A stretch of DNA of 64,000 nucleotides from Owenia fusiformis (taxonomy: Eukaryota > Annelida > Polychaeta > Sabellida > Oweniidae). The stretch lies in assembly GCA_903813345.2 (NCBI GenBank), contig CAIIXF020000001.1:47571885-47635884 (forward strand), read 5' to 3'. Under the pieces are notes generated by a model that was given only the letters and a program-made list of their open reading frames with translations, was not told where the DNA came from and made no database searches. The position numbers and the translations under genes are program-made. Positions 54,890-64,000 of this stretch are shown here, in pieces (within the stretch, counting starts at the first letter, position 1; the number at the start of each line of letters is the position of its first letter).

Positions 54890-55138
54890 TTATTTTCTAT
54901 TTTTTAGTAATTTTTCAAAAAAAAGATCCGAAAGTGGTTGGGCAATGATAGTTTTCCCCTTTTTAAGAAACTGATCATTAGGAATCTGGTCAACATCCAT
55001 CGCTTTACCATTGGCAAGCTCTGATATTTGTGTTGAAACAACGAAACGTTCAGGGACTACCAAGTAAAAACCTACCTGTTTTTCGAACGAAAATACTAGA
55101 CACGTTTCCAACCCTTGGTCAACCGAGATAAACATCAC
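54890..55138 (-). pseudogene. Possible reverse-transcriptase fragment of a non-LTR retrotransposon
   Basis: An 82-codon minus-strand frame. Its C-terminal half reads ISELANGKAMDVDQIPNDQF and then KTIIAQPLSDLF, which resembles the start of non-LTR reverse-transcriptase domains (an xGKAxGxDxIPxxxLK block followed by a PLxxLFN block). The catalytic YADD region is absent. The upstream part matches nothing I know. It is short, so the call is tentative. Confidence 0.35.
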
Positions 55139-55184
55139 AACACTACATGGCTTTTATATTTTATTTACGATTGCCTCAACATAT

Positions 55185-55190
55185 TTTATT
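55185..55190 (-). terminator. Candidate polyadenylation signal of the CBM14-SOD gene
   Basis: Minus-strand AATAAA about 380 nt after the stop; a second hexamer lies at 55160-55165. Confidence 0.35.
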
Positions 55191-55570
55191 TGCATTATTT
55201 ACAGTAACATTTCAGAATAAATATCATGTACAACAACGTATAACAGTCACGTAAGTAAAACTTAAACTACTGTACAAATAGCGTATGACCTGTATGAAAA
55301 AGACATCCTCTCGATGCATTACGTGTTACGTATATACGTTTACGTTTTTTAATAATTACAAGTCATTCGTGGACACCATGCCTAATTAAAACACGGACTG
55401 GATTAATTCTGACACTTACTGCCAGTGATTAAAATAGAAAAACTAGCATGTACTTCGCATATTGTGAAAGATAACTTGTATAATAGCTGACTAAGTAAAT
55501 GTTGTTGAGGATTTTATGATACCATATTTGCGTTCATAGAAATCATTCTTAAATACATTTAGTCAATGAA

Positions 55571-58500
55571 TCATTCCCATGCGGAACTACTATCCGTTTG
55601 TCCAATAATACAGCACGCCAGTCGTCCCCCAGCATTCCCAGTTGCTTTACTTCCAGCATCGCCTCCACGTCCTAAATCATCTCTTTTCTGATGAACCTAA
55701 AATTTACGGTAATAGGTGGAAACTTCATTCGTACATACATTTGTATATATTTGAGTCAACCATTGATTATTCTAGGAAAATCGTTTTAAGCTGACTTCCA
55801 TGTAGCTTACCTAGAAACTTGATTGGTTAACTTGCTTGTATTTGCGAGTGCATCTTTTCGACTGCCGGCTACCGGATTAACCTAATTTTTATGGGCAACT
55901 CACTCATATATAAATAGAACCTGCCACCATTCCATTCATGTTTAAATGAGTTAGTCATAGTAGTTTAATCCGGTAGCCGACAACCGAGAGTTGCATTCGC
56001 GAATACAAGCTTAGCACCCAAATAGATGAGTCAACCACCAGTCTTGGCTGAATGCCAAGACTGGTGGTTTTAGAAATATTCAGTAAAGGTTCTCAATATT
56101 TTATCATTGTTCCAAAAAATGCAACAAAGAATAATCAATAATGATATGTACTTCTTTATCCATGACACCTCTCTACCTTTAAGTTTCACTATTGCCCTTG
56201 CACTATTACTCTGCTCTTGTTAAGTGCATTTGGATATCAACGATAGGGAGTTTTAAGAGAATCGGCCAAGCAAACAGTTCAATTGGGAGAGAACTAATCC
56301 ACAGAGGACCATAATTCTACACGTTCACGTACAAGTTTTAAAAAACGAGTATCTTAAACTCCCTATTATCTGTATCCAACGTAACTTACTACAATGGCTC
56401 TTCCGTATATTGAGTAAGTACCGACAATGGAAACCTGGCTGTCAGTAATAGTAGTCTGTACGAGTCCAACGTTATCTTCCATTATGTTTCCCAAATCACC
56501 GACATGTCTGCAATTAGAAAATGTGATGATTACTGCAGAATTTGGCTAAACGGGAACGTACACCCGCTTTTCCAAACACGCAGAAGCAGCCGCGGTTGGC
56601 TCGTAGTATGCATCCTTAAATAATAGAGAAGTATACTACCCTCCATAAGTTCGCCATCCGGGAGTCATCACTTATTAAAGCATGTTTATGTTTGATAGAC
56701 TTTGATATGCTCTCAATGCAGAGCACTCCTTCTAAACTTATGGAGGGGAGTGTAGCAATTGTGTTCAGTGATTGTGTTCGTAATAAAGATACATACATAC
56801 AGACATACATAAGCCCTGAACTCAGTGCATTGCTTGCTGACATACCATGAAGGCATTGTTTCCAAACCTTTGCATGACCGCGCAGTTTAGGAAACAAGGC
56901 CTTAGTGGAATGAAGCAGCTACAATGCATTGAGTCTTGGGCTTAAATTCTTTTCACACATGTTCTACAGAATCATCCAAAAGGAACGAAATCACTAAATC
57001 TTTTGCAAGGGTCAAGTTGGCAAGTCATCAAATCCAATGTGAAAAGTCCATTCATCGCCATGACAACTGTTTAACTAGTGACCTTGCATGTGTTATTGAT
57101 ATTTCATACACTGTTCATTATGTGAATACTCTGTTCTGATTGGATGGAATCGGACAAACCTTGCCTAGCTATGTGTGAATGCCTTATAAATAATGGTTAG
57201 TACTAAAATTCCTAATATTACTCCGACTCTTCTCGCATGTCTCCGTTGTAATGTGTATGGGTGTTTTTTATTTTACCAAGAACAGCATTACTTTTGAATG
57301 GACAAATTATTTGTCATAAATTAGATGTTCTTCGCGAGATACTGAAAAAAGTGGCAAATTTAAAAGGGCATCACATATGATTAAGCAATTAGTCACATTT
57401 GCTCTACGAAGGTCCTACAGAGGCCGTACGGCGGCTGTAGCTTCACAAAATCGATATTGAAAATGTTGGGAAACTACGGCCCCCATACGGTTGTCGTGGA
57501 TCAAATGCGACTAAGGCATTAGTGTATATCCAAATGCTGTTCCGGGTCTTATTCGTGAAGAAAATCAATGGATTATTATACAAGATCTTCATGTTAGTAT
57601 ACATACCGTTCAGAATCTGAAGGTGCACCGTGGGTTTTACTAAACGGATTGTAGTGACCTCCTGTAGATTGGCATCCATTGCTCAGATCTCCAGTACCAT
57701 GAACATGGAAGCCATGGTATATATTAGCATCAGTTGTATCAAATCCTTGTAGACTGACTTTTATTTCAGTTTTGCCACCAGCGGCCATCTGTCTGAAGTC
57801 TACAGTACCCTTGATGAGCTGTGTTTCGCCTGCGGGAGGTACTTCATTTGGTCGAACGGTACATGTAGCGTAAACGTAACCTTTCGCTGAAAAATAGAAA
57901 CCAAAATGCACGGTTAGGGTCTTACTATGACATTTCTCTTTGTGCCATTGATTCAGTTGATCACTAAAACTGTGGTTCGTTTATCACCATCCTTACCGTA
58001 TCCGTCTTCATAGGAATTTTGACTGGAAGCTACAGTTGGTTCATTTGGGTGTGTAGGTGGAGAGTCTGCCACTGGATCTGCTGATTCAGTGATTTCAGGG
58101 ACCACGCATTTGGCGTAACTGTCATTGGAAAAGACTTCATTCTCAGGAGAAACACATGTTAAGATTATGGGGGACCACCACAAGCCACCGGGACAGTTCA
58201 TTCTTACACTTTTCCCAAAATGGTCACATATAAAGTAACTCCTGCAGTCATTTAAATCTCGAAAATACCCTGGACACACAGGATTAACGTTTTCTACAGT
58301 TTTTCTTTCTTCAACTTGATCAGGCTTTTCAACTTCGTAGTGCTCTCCTTCGATTTCCTCACTTAATTCCATTGGATAGCCACCTGCGTCAATCATTTCT
58401 TCACTTTCAATAGACAAGTCATCTGGGTAATCAAATCCATTTACTCCGTTTTCGTAGACATCAAAGACCGTTTCTTCAGTATAAGGATCCTGCTCTACGA

Positions 58501-58630
58501 ATATTTTACTTGCCATTCGACCTGTTTGTCCATCCGCTGAAGCCCCCCATACAACATGATCTATTGTACCAGCGCATGCGATGGTGATTATTGCTGCTAT
58601 AACAATCGACACGTTCTCCTTAGAATTCAT
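55571..58630 (-). CDS. Secreted chitin-binding (CBM14) Cu/Zn superoxide dismutase fusion (four exons)
   Basis: An extracellular enzyme converting superoxide to oxygen and peroxide, likely anchored to chitin. Exons 58630-57997, 57886-57607, 56507-56390 and 55696-55571 join in phases 1, 2 and 0: 1,158 nt, 385 residues. The N-terminus is a signal-type sequence, followed by an acidic region, then a peritrophin-A/CBM14 domain at about residues 118-174 with six cysteines ([30 protein letters not shown]), then a Ser/Pro/Glu linker. From about residue 213 there is a full Cu/Zn SOD. Metal ligands are all present: [21 protein letters not shown] and the later VHQKRDDLG; the active-site Arg in GNAGGRLAC and the disulfide pair (NGC, LAC) are also kept. 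The splice between exons 1 and 2 separates the chitin-binding and SOD parts. Confidence 0.92.
55830..56012. mobile_element. MITE in the last intron of the CBM14-SOD gene
   Basis: Inverted ends GCTTGTATTTGCGAGTGCAT and (in reverse) GCTTGTATTCGCGAATGCAA, each followed by a GCCGGCTACCGGATTAA-like block. Total about 180 bp. Confidence 0.75.
56033..56069. other. Perfect 16-bp hairpin, 5-nt loop
   Basis: AACCACCAGTCTTGGC, loop TGAAT, then the exact reverse complement. It lies in the same intron as the MITE at 55830-56012, about 20 bp away. There is no T-run, and an intrinsic bacterial terminator is not meaningful here. Confidence 0.8.
56244..56365. mobile_element. Small MITE, TAGGGAGTTTTAAGA ends, copy 2
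   Basis: Inverted ends TAGGGAGTTTTAAGA and TCTTAAACTCCCTA, ending about 25 bp from the donor of CBM14-SOD exon 3. Same family as 30380-30510, different interior. Confidence 0.65.
56508..57606 (-). other. Intron 2 of the CBM14-SOD gene
   Basis: A 1.1-kb intron with no further exon or clear repeat recognised. Confidence 0.5.
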
Positions 58631-58705
58631 TCTGCAGAACTCAGTACCAAACCTGACTCTCTATGAAGAGTGACACAACGAGCTGGACGATTGATTGTAT
58701 GTGAC

Positions 58706-58713
58706 ATATTATA
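58706..58713 (-). promoter_or_regulatory. Possible TATA element of the CBM14-SOD gene
   Basis: Minus-strand TATAATAT about 76 bp upstream of the ATG, a reasonable distance for a short 5' UTR. No other promoter evidence was found. Confidence 0.3.
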
Positions 58714-59421
58714 GGCGAGGCTGGATAACTTACCTGCTGTCTTCAACATCTGACCTTTGGTGACATATTGTTACATACATCATTGCGAATATTCATTCCA
58801 GCACTCACTCAATATTACATATTAACAATTTAATATTGGAACAACAGATTTCAAACTGTATATTCCAAACCTCGATTTAAAATTGCAATTGCTATGGGTC
58901 AACCCCTGTCAATGTATAATATTACTTTTGCATCAATATATTTAGCCATTCTTTAGCCTATTTAAGGACTATTTTTACACTTAACCGATGATATAATGTT
59001 TGTTTAATTGATTGTCTCTATTAATATAACAGCTTGGTACTCCTGAACAATGCTCATAGGCGATAAACGGGGGAACATATGGCAATGACAAACTTAATAT
59101 ATCTCACATCACGAAGTCAAATTGTACAATCAGTACTTATTAGTATGTCACTTATCGTATGTTAAAAGATTCATTGAGTCATGCGTGCTTTTTTGCATTT
59201 TCTAGTAAATATTGTATCATTGTTTACTTGAAATGAAAAAAATGTTAAAAAACTCACGTCACTTATGAGTTTTTATTACAGATCGTAGAACGCTTCCACT
59301 GCTCTTAAAGTCCTCATGTAAAGTTTGAAAATATGTTTTTATCACTAATTTACTATCTCATGACTTTAGTTATTTTAGAGATTTTTTAAAAATAATTTTG
59401 AAAAAAAGTTGTCAGCTTTTC
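58714..59421. other. AT-rich sequence without recognised features
   Basis: No gene or repeat was recognised between the CBM14-SOD gene and the tandem duplication. Confidence 0.5.
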
Positions 59422-60482
59422 ATTTCTCAAACCACCCAAAACGTTCGTGTATTAGGATTTGAGTAAAATTCGTTCCCGTTTATTCTGTATAGGTACTTTG
59501 AAGTATCATTTCGGAACGTTTCGGACGGCTTCGGTAGCATGTGCAAAGTTGCGCTTCGGTTCGCATGTTTACGTTCCCAATCGAAATAATTGACAATTTA
59601 CCCCATTTGCTGGGCCGCGTTGGGTGGATTCGTTCATGTAATGTGTCAGGAAGACTTGAAGCCCCCCTCACATATGAACGAATCCCCTAAACGCAGTCTT
59701 GCGAATTGGATAAATTGTCAATTCTGACGATTAGGAACGTACGCTGGTGAAACTGCGCCTTTTTAGAACCCCTAGTCTATTGAAAAGCAAAAAGTATACC
59801 CAATAATTCAAAAAAGTAGTGTTGTAAAGCGGTCAACCTTTTGGGACCTTTTGTTTAATATAGCAAAATGGAATTTGATGAGATTCAGTAGGAAATATTC
59901 ATGTTTGATTTCTATGTCGGGGCCTGGTGACCGATTAAACCTAATTATCCTACCGAACGAAGTTCGATGGAGATAAAGAGAAGCCGTCCGTCCGTTCATC
60001 CGTCCATTGATGAGCCCGGGCTATAAATCAAAAACCTGTTGCCGGATTCGATTCAACTTTCATAGGCTTAAGCCTTATGGGTGTAGGACCTCTGCTCGAG
60101 AAGGAATTTCATTTCAATATGACCACTCAATTCAATACGGCCGCCATCATTTTTTGTATCTATCTATGGCTATCGAATTTCAAAATGGCTGCCATTTTCG
60201 TAAAACGTTATCTTTGATAACTCAAATACCAGTGGACGTGATTTGTTTCAAATTTTACATGCTGATGTCTAGGGACAAGGGTGCTCCGCTTGAGAAGAAA
60301 TTTTCAAGATGACTGCTGAATTTCAAAATGGCCGCCATTTTTGTGAAAAACGTAATCGTTGATAACTCAAATAACTCGAATTTTCTTATTATATAAACAA
60401 CATAAACATGTACCTAGCTATTTCACATATTCCATGTTTTTCGGTCTGACTCACAGTGATCGTGTATGGGTCGATAATCAGT
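59422..60482. repeat. 1,061-bp tandem duplication, copy 1
   Basis: Starts ATTTCTCAAACCACCCAAAA and runs directly into copy 2. It includes an inverted pair around ATTGACAATTTACC / ATAAATTGTCAATT, a GTCCGTCCGTTCATCCGTCC segment related to the GGAC-run repeats, and two GGCCGCCATTTT-type palindromic cores related to the 135-bp satellite. It encodes no recognised protein. Confidence 0.95.
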
Positions 60483-61544
60483 ATTTCTCAAACCACCCAA
60501 AACGTTCGTGTATTAGGATTTGAGTAAAATTCGTTCCCGTTTATTCTGTATAGGTACTTTGAAGTATCATTTCGGAACGTTTCGGACGGCTTCGGTAGCA
60601 TGTGCAAAGTTGCGCTTCGGTTCGCATGTTTACGTTCCCAATCGAAATAATTGACAATTTACCCCATTTGCTAGGCCGCGTTGGGTGGATTCGTTCATGT
60701 AATGTGTCAGGAAGACTTGAAGCCCCCCTCACATATGAACGAATCCCCTAAACGCAGTCTTGCGAATTGGATAAATTGTCAATTCTGACGATTAGGAACG
60801 TACGCTGGTGAAACTGCGCCTTTTTAGAACCCCTAGTCTATTGAAAAGCAAAAAGTATACCCAATAATTCAAAAAAGTAGTGTTGTAAAGCGGTCAACCT
60901 TTTGGGACCTTTTGTTTAATATAGCAAAATGGAATTTGATGAGATTCAGTAGGAAATATTCATGTTTGATTTCTATGTCGGGGCCTGGTGACCGATTAAA
61001 CCTAATTATCCTACCGAACGAAGTTCGATGGAGATAAAGAGAAGCCGTCCGTCCGTTCATCCGTCCATTGATGAGCCCGGGCTATAAATCAAAAACCTGT
61101 TGCCGGATTCGATTCAACTTTCATAGGCTTAAGCCTTATGGGTGTAGGACCTCTGCTCGAGAAGGAATTTTCATTTCAATATGACCACTCAATTCAATAC
61201 GGCCGCCATCATTTTTTGTATCTATCTATGGCTATCGAATTTCAAAATGGCTGCCATTTTCGTAAAACGTTATCTTTGATAACTCAAATACCAGTGGACG
61301 TGATTTGTTTCAAATTTTACATGCTGATGTCTAGGGACAAGGGTGCTCCGCTTGAGAAGAAATTTTCAAGATGACTGCTGAATTTCAAAATGGCCGCCAT
61401 TTTTGTGAAAAACGTAATCGTTGATAACTCAAATAACTCGAATTTTCTTATTATATAAACAACATAAACATGTACCTAGCTATTTCACATATTCCATGTT
61501 TTTCGGTCTGACTCACAGTGATCGTGTATGGGTCGATAATCAGT
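60483..61544. repeat. 1,061-bp tandem duplication, copy 2
   Basis: Nearly identical to copy 1. Differences I found are one substitution (TTTGCTGGGCC versus TTTGCTAGGCC) and one extra T in GGAATTTTCATT. The near identity means a recent event or gene conversion, or an assembly artefact. Confidence 0.95.
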
Positions 61545-62319
61545 ATTCGACCTTGACCCTGATAAATCGAAAATGTCGTTATGACTATAAATTGGAGTTG
61601 ACGATTTCTAGTTTCACACACCTTCCTTTTGATTAGGAACCTTCTACAAAGGGACATCATCTTTTGCATTCAATCGAGGGCCCAACTCCTCTTAGTATAT
61701 AAATAGTACGAATCAATTTTAAAAAATGTTTTTACACCGCGCGCACCTGATACACCCACCCATACCGGGTGTTTTCTGCAAAGCAACGCCTCTGCATAGG
61801 GTGGTTTGTGCCTTAGCGGAAAAGATCAAGCTAAAATTTAGTTTTTTTTATTACGCTCAGATAGCGAATGTTACTCTTCCTAATGTTGTAACTCGTCCCT
61901 AGTTAGATCAAGGGGGGGGGGCAGGGTTCAAAGATAACCTACGTCTATAATGTAAATCTGTATTGAGATAACCTATCGTCCTGATTAAGAGGGGGAGAAA
62001 CCCCAGGGTTCAAAGATGGCTTACGTCTATAATGTAAATCTGTATTGAGATGACCCTTTTGGCAAAAAAATCGCCATAACCACATAGAACCACAGTAACT
62101 TAAAGGCACGCCCGGTGATCGTGAATATGGGACGGAGGGGGGGGGGGGGGAGCAGGCAATTTCTGCTAGGAAATTCAACAAATCTGGAAGATTTATTTTT
62201 TCAAGAAAAAGTTTACTATTGAATTGCTAAATGGATAGGCGCACGGTATGGTAGAATATGTTAGGTTTTCTGGGATTTTTTCTGAAACGATACGCATCTA
62301 AGGTATGAGATCTATTAAA
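61545..62319. repeat. Repeat-poor stretch with an ~82-bp direct repeat
   Basis: GGGTTCAAAGAT...TACGTCTATAATGTAAATCT occurs at about 61924 and 62006. G-runs lie near 61911 and 62137. No gene was seen. Confidence 0.6.
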
Positions 62320-62930
62320 AAAGGCGCAAGGCCATCAACAGGCACAAATCAACGTTTTTGCTATAAATCAAGCAACAATGGTCTGGACGACCTGTAATAA
62401 ATACTTGTAAGTGATGTTATCATAACTAAATTAATGTCATTGCTGAATTTATAAAATAAGTTTCCATATGTAAAATACAAAATAATAGAAAATAATTAAA
62501 ATGGGACGGAGGGGGGGGGGGGAGGGGACGGAGGGGGGGGGGAGTAATAATTCTATAAAGTGAAACAACTTCACACGAATTCTTGTATTTGAAAAATGAA
62601 CTCATTAACTTAGTAAGAAACTGGATGATATACCCCTGGAGACTGAAAAATGGGGACATTTGGAGTAAAAGGACTTAAAGTCGCGAAACATCTCTAATCA
62701 TGTCTTATATACATATTGCTCCCCCCCCCCTCCGTCCCCTCCCCCCTCCGTCCCAAATTCATTATTTTCGATTATTTTTTATTTCACATATGGAAACTTA
62801 TTTTATAAATTCAGCAATGACATTAATTTAGTTATGATAACATCACTTACAAGTATTTATTACAGGTCGTCCAGACCATTGTTGCTTGATTTATAGCAAA
62901 AACGTTGATTTGTGCCTGTTGATGGCCTTT
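62320..62930. mobile_element. Foldback element with G-run loop
   Basis: Arms of about 190 bp at 62328-62520 and 62720-62925 (starting GGCCATCAACAGGCACAAAT on each strand) are nearly perfect inverted repeats. The arms end in GGGACGGAGGGGGG on one side and its complement on the other; the loop is about 200 bp. Confidence 0.8.
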
Positions 62931-62964
62931 TGTAGTCACGACATAGGGAGTATCGGTATCGATG

Positions 62965-63530
62965 TTGCATCCTGGGAGCCAATCCTCCTTGGTCCAGGAT
63001 GGAAAAACCAAAAAGCTTACCGTAAATGTGACTGATAAATCTCAATCTTTGACAAACTTCAATGGTAACTTAGAATCATTCAAACTTATTTAACATGATT
63101 TCTCTTAATGTATATACATGCTTAATCTTGGTAGGCTTACGCAATCGTGCATAAATAGACAAAATTATTCTTACCCCATTTCACGGACATACTTGCGCAG
63201 ATTCTTATCGCCTCCACTCAAGGAGGATTGGCTCCCAGAGTGCAACATCGATATTCTGTCCCATATATGGGCATGTCGTGCTACAAAATTTGAATTCCAA
63301 CAGCCGCCATTTTGTTCACTTCAACATTTGAATCGTGTATTTTGGTCTTATTTCCTAACGAAAAATTCCAAAACTCACAGGAAATGATCGAGATATTGGT
63401 TCGAATCTTTTGAACTGTTTATTTTGAATTTATAATCGGTTATAATTTCAGAAAATAACGACATCTCGGCGTTTTCATTGTTGGAAAATATCGACTTCGA
63501 TTCTGGGAGCCAATCCTCCTTGGCCTCCAC
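62965..63530. repeat. Three copies of a GGGAGCCAATCCTCCTTGG block
   Basis: Found at about 62974-62992 (+), 63219-63237 (-) and 63504-63522 (+). The first two also share CATCGATGTTGCA-type flanks, forming an inverted pair. The origin is unknown. Confidence 0.65.
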
Positions 63531-63639
63531 TCAGGAGATTATCTACGTAATACGCATGCGCTAGGATCGTAATAAAGGATGGATTCGCTCTTACTGATTA
63601 AAATTGTTGCGCGTGCGCTAATTTCCTTGTTGTTGATTG

Positions 63640-64000
63640 GACATTTACAGTGCGTATCAAAAGAAACGCAACAAATTGTTATCTCGGAAAAGCACAAAAC
63701 CAGTGATAACAGCATTGATTTCATTCAATACACCATAAAGCCATGTGTCTCCTCTTTACAATGATATATCATTCATTGATATTTGGTCATAGTTGGGCGA
63801 GTAATCATTCTATTTGCCAAGTAGGCCAAAATTAGCTTTTGACCAAGTTATAAACATCGCAAAAGTCAGTGTACGGAGCCCGATGCAAAATTGGAAGAAA
63901 ACATAAAACCAACGCTGACTGCATCCTTTTCGTTCAATGTACCAAAAAGCCAAATTACTCCTCTTTGCAATGGAATATCATTCATCCACAGAGAGTCATG
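63640..64000. repeat. Diverged direct repeat at the window end
   Basis: Blocks at about 63694-63775 and 63902-63990 share ATAAAACCA-, TTCAATACACCA- and CTCCTCTTTACAATG-like segments. The preceding GTGCGTATCAAAAGAAACGC may be a transposon end. No gene was recognised; the element probably continues past the window. Confidence 0.5.

Noticed and set aside
59480-61060. Paired 63-codon frames repeated 1,061 bp apart
   Set aside because: They repeat only because the DNA is duplicated; there is no similarity to known proteins and no sign of coding constraint.

Overview
The window is AT-rich animal nuclear DNA. Its genes are split by GT-AG introns, and it carries minisatellites, a long satellite, mariner-type and foldback DNA transposons, and multi-exon genes for animal-only families (activin/TGF-beta ligand, receptor tyrosine phosphatase with FN3 domains, kringle). 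A chitin-binding peritrophin-A module and the dispersed repeats ending in GGACGGACGGAC-type runs suggest a marine invertebrate, perhaps a lophotrochozoan such as a mollusc or brachiopod. The species cannot be settled from the sequence alone.

Layout. About 0.1-7.1 kb (+ strand): the 3' part of an activin-like ligand gene. A likely last prodomain exon lies at 108-223, and two exons at 6089-6243 and 6903-7102 encode the whole nine-cysteine mature ligand. The intron between holds three blocks of a ~32-bp minisatellite and 14 copies of a 135-bp satellite. About 8.9-10.9 kb is a ~46-bp minisatellite. About 10.9-17.7 kb has no recognisable gene but contains small mariner-derived footprints.

17.7-49.0 kb (- strand): one receptor-type protein tyrosine phosphatase gene, which I could assemble in full. 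It has 32 exons, all introns GT-AG and all phases consistent, 5,040 nt of CDS and 1,679 residues. The order is signal peptide, EGF-like, kringle, EGF-like, six FN3 domains, a membrane-proximal region with a furin-type RRRR site, one TM helix, an intact D1 phosphatase domain, a D2 domain with altered WPD loop, and a tail with two YxN motifs. The membrane-proximal region and D2 resemble vertebrate R2B receptors (PTPRK/M/T/U), but the N-terminus has EGF/kringle modules instead of MAM/Ig. Its introns are full of transposon fragments.

51.6-58.6 kb (- strand): a 346-codon uninterrupted ORF of unknown function; an inverted, broken copy of part of it at 53.96-54.15 kb; a possible reverse-transcriptase fragment; and a four-exon gene for a secreted protein joining a chitin-binding domain to a complete Cu/Zn superoxide dismutase. 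From 58.7 kb to the end I see no gene, only repeats, including a nearly perfect 1,061-bp tandem duplication and a large foldback.

The three recognised genes act at or outside the cell surface (ligand, receptor phosphatase, matrix-bound antioxidant), but nothing in the sequence shows that they work together. Gene models were read by eye from splice signals and protein similarity; no database search or transcript data were available.
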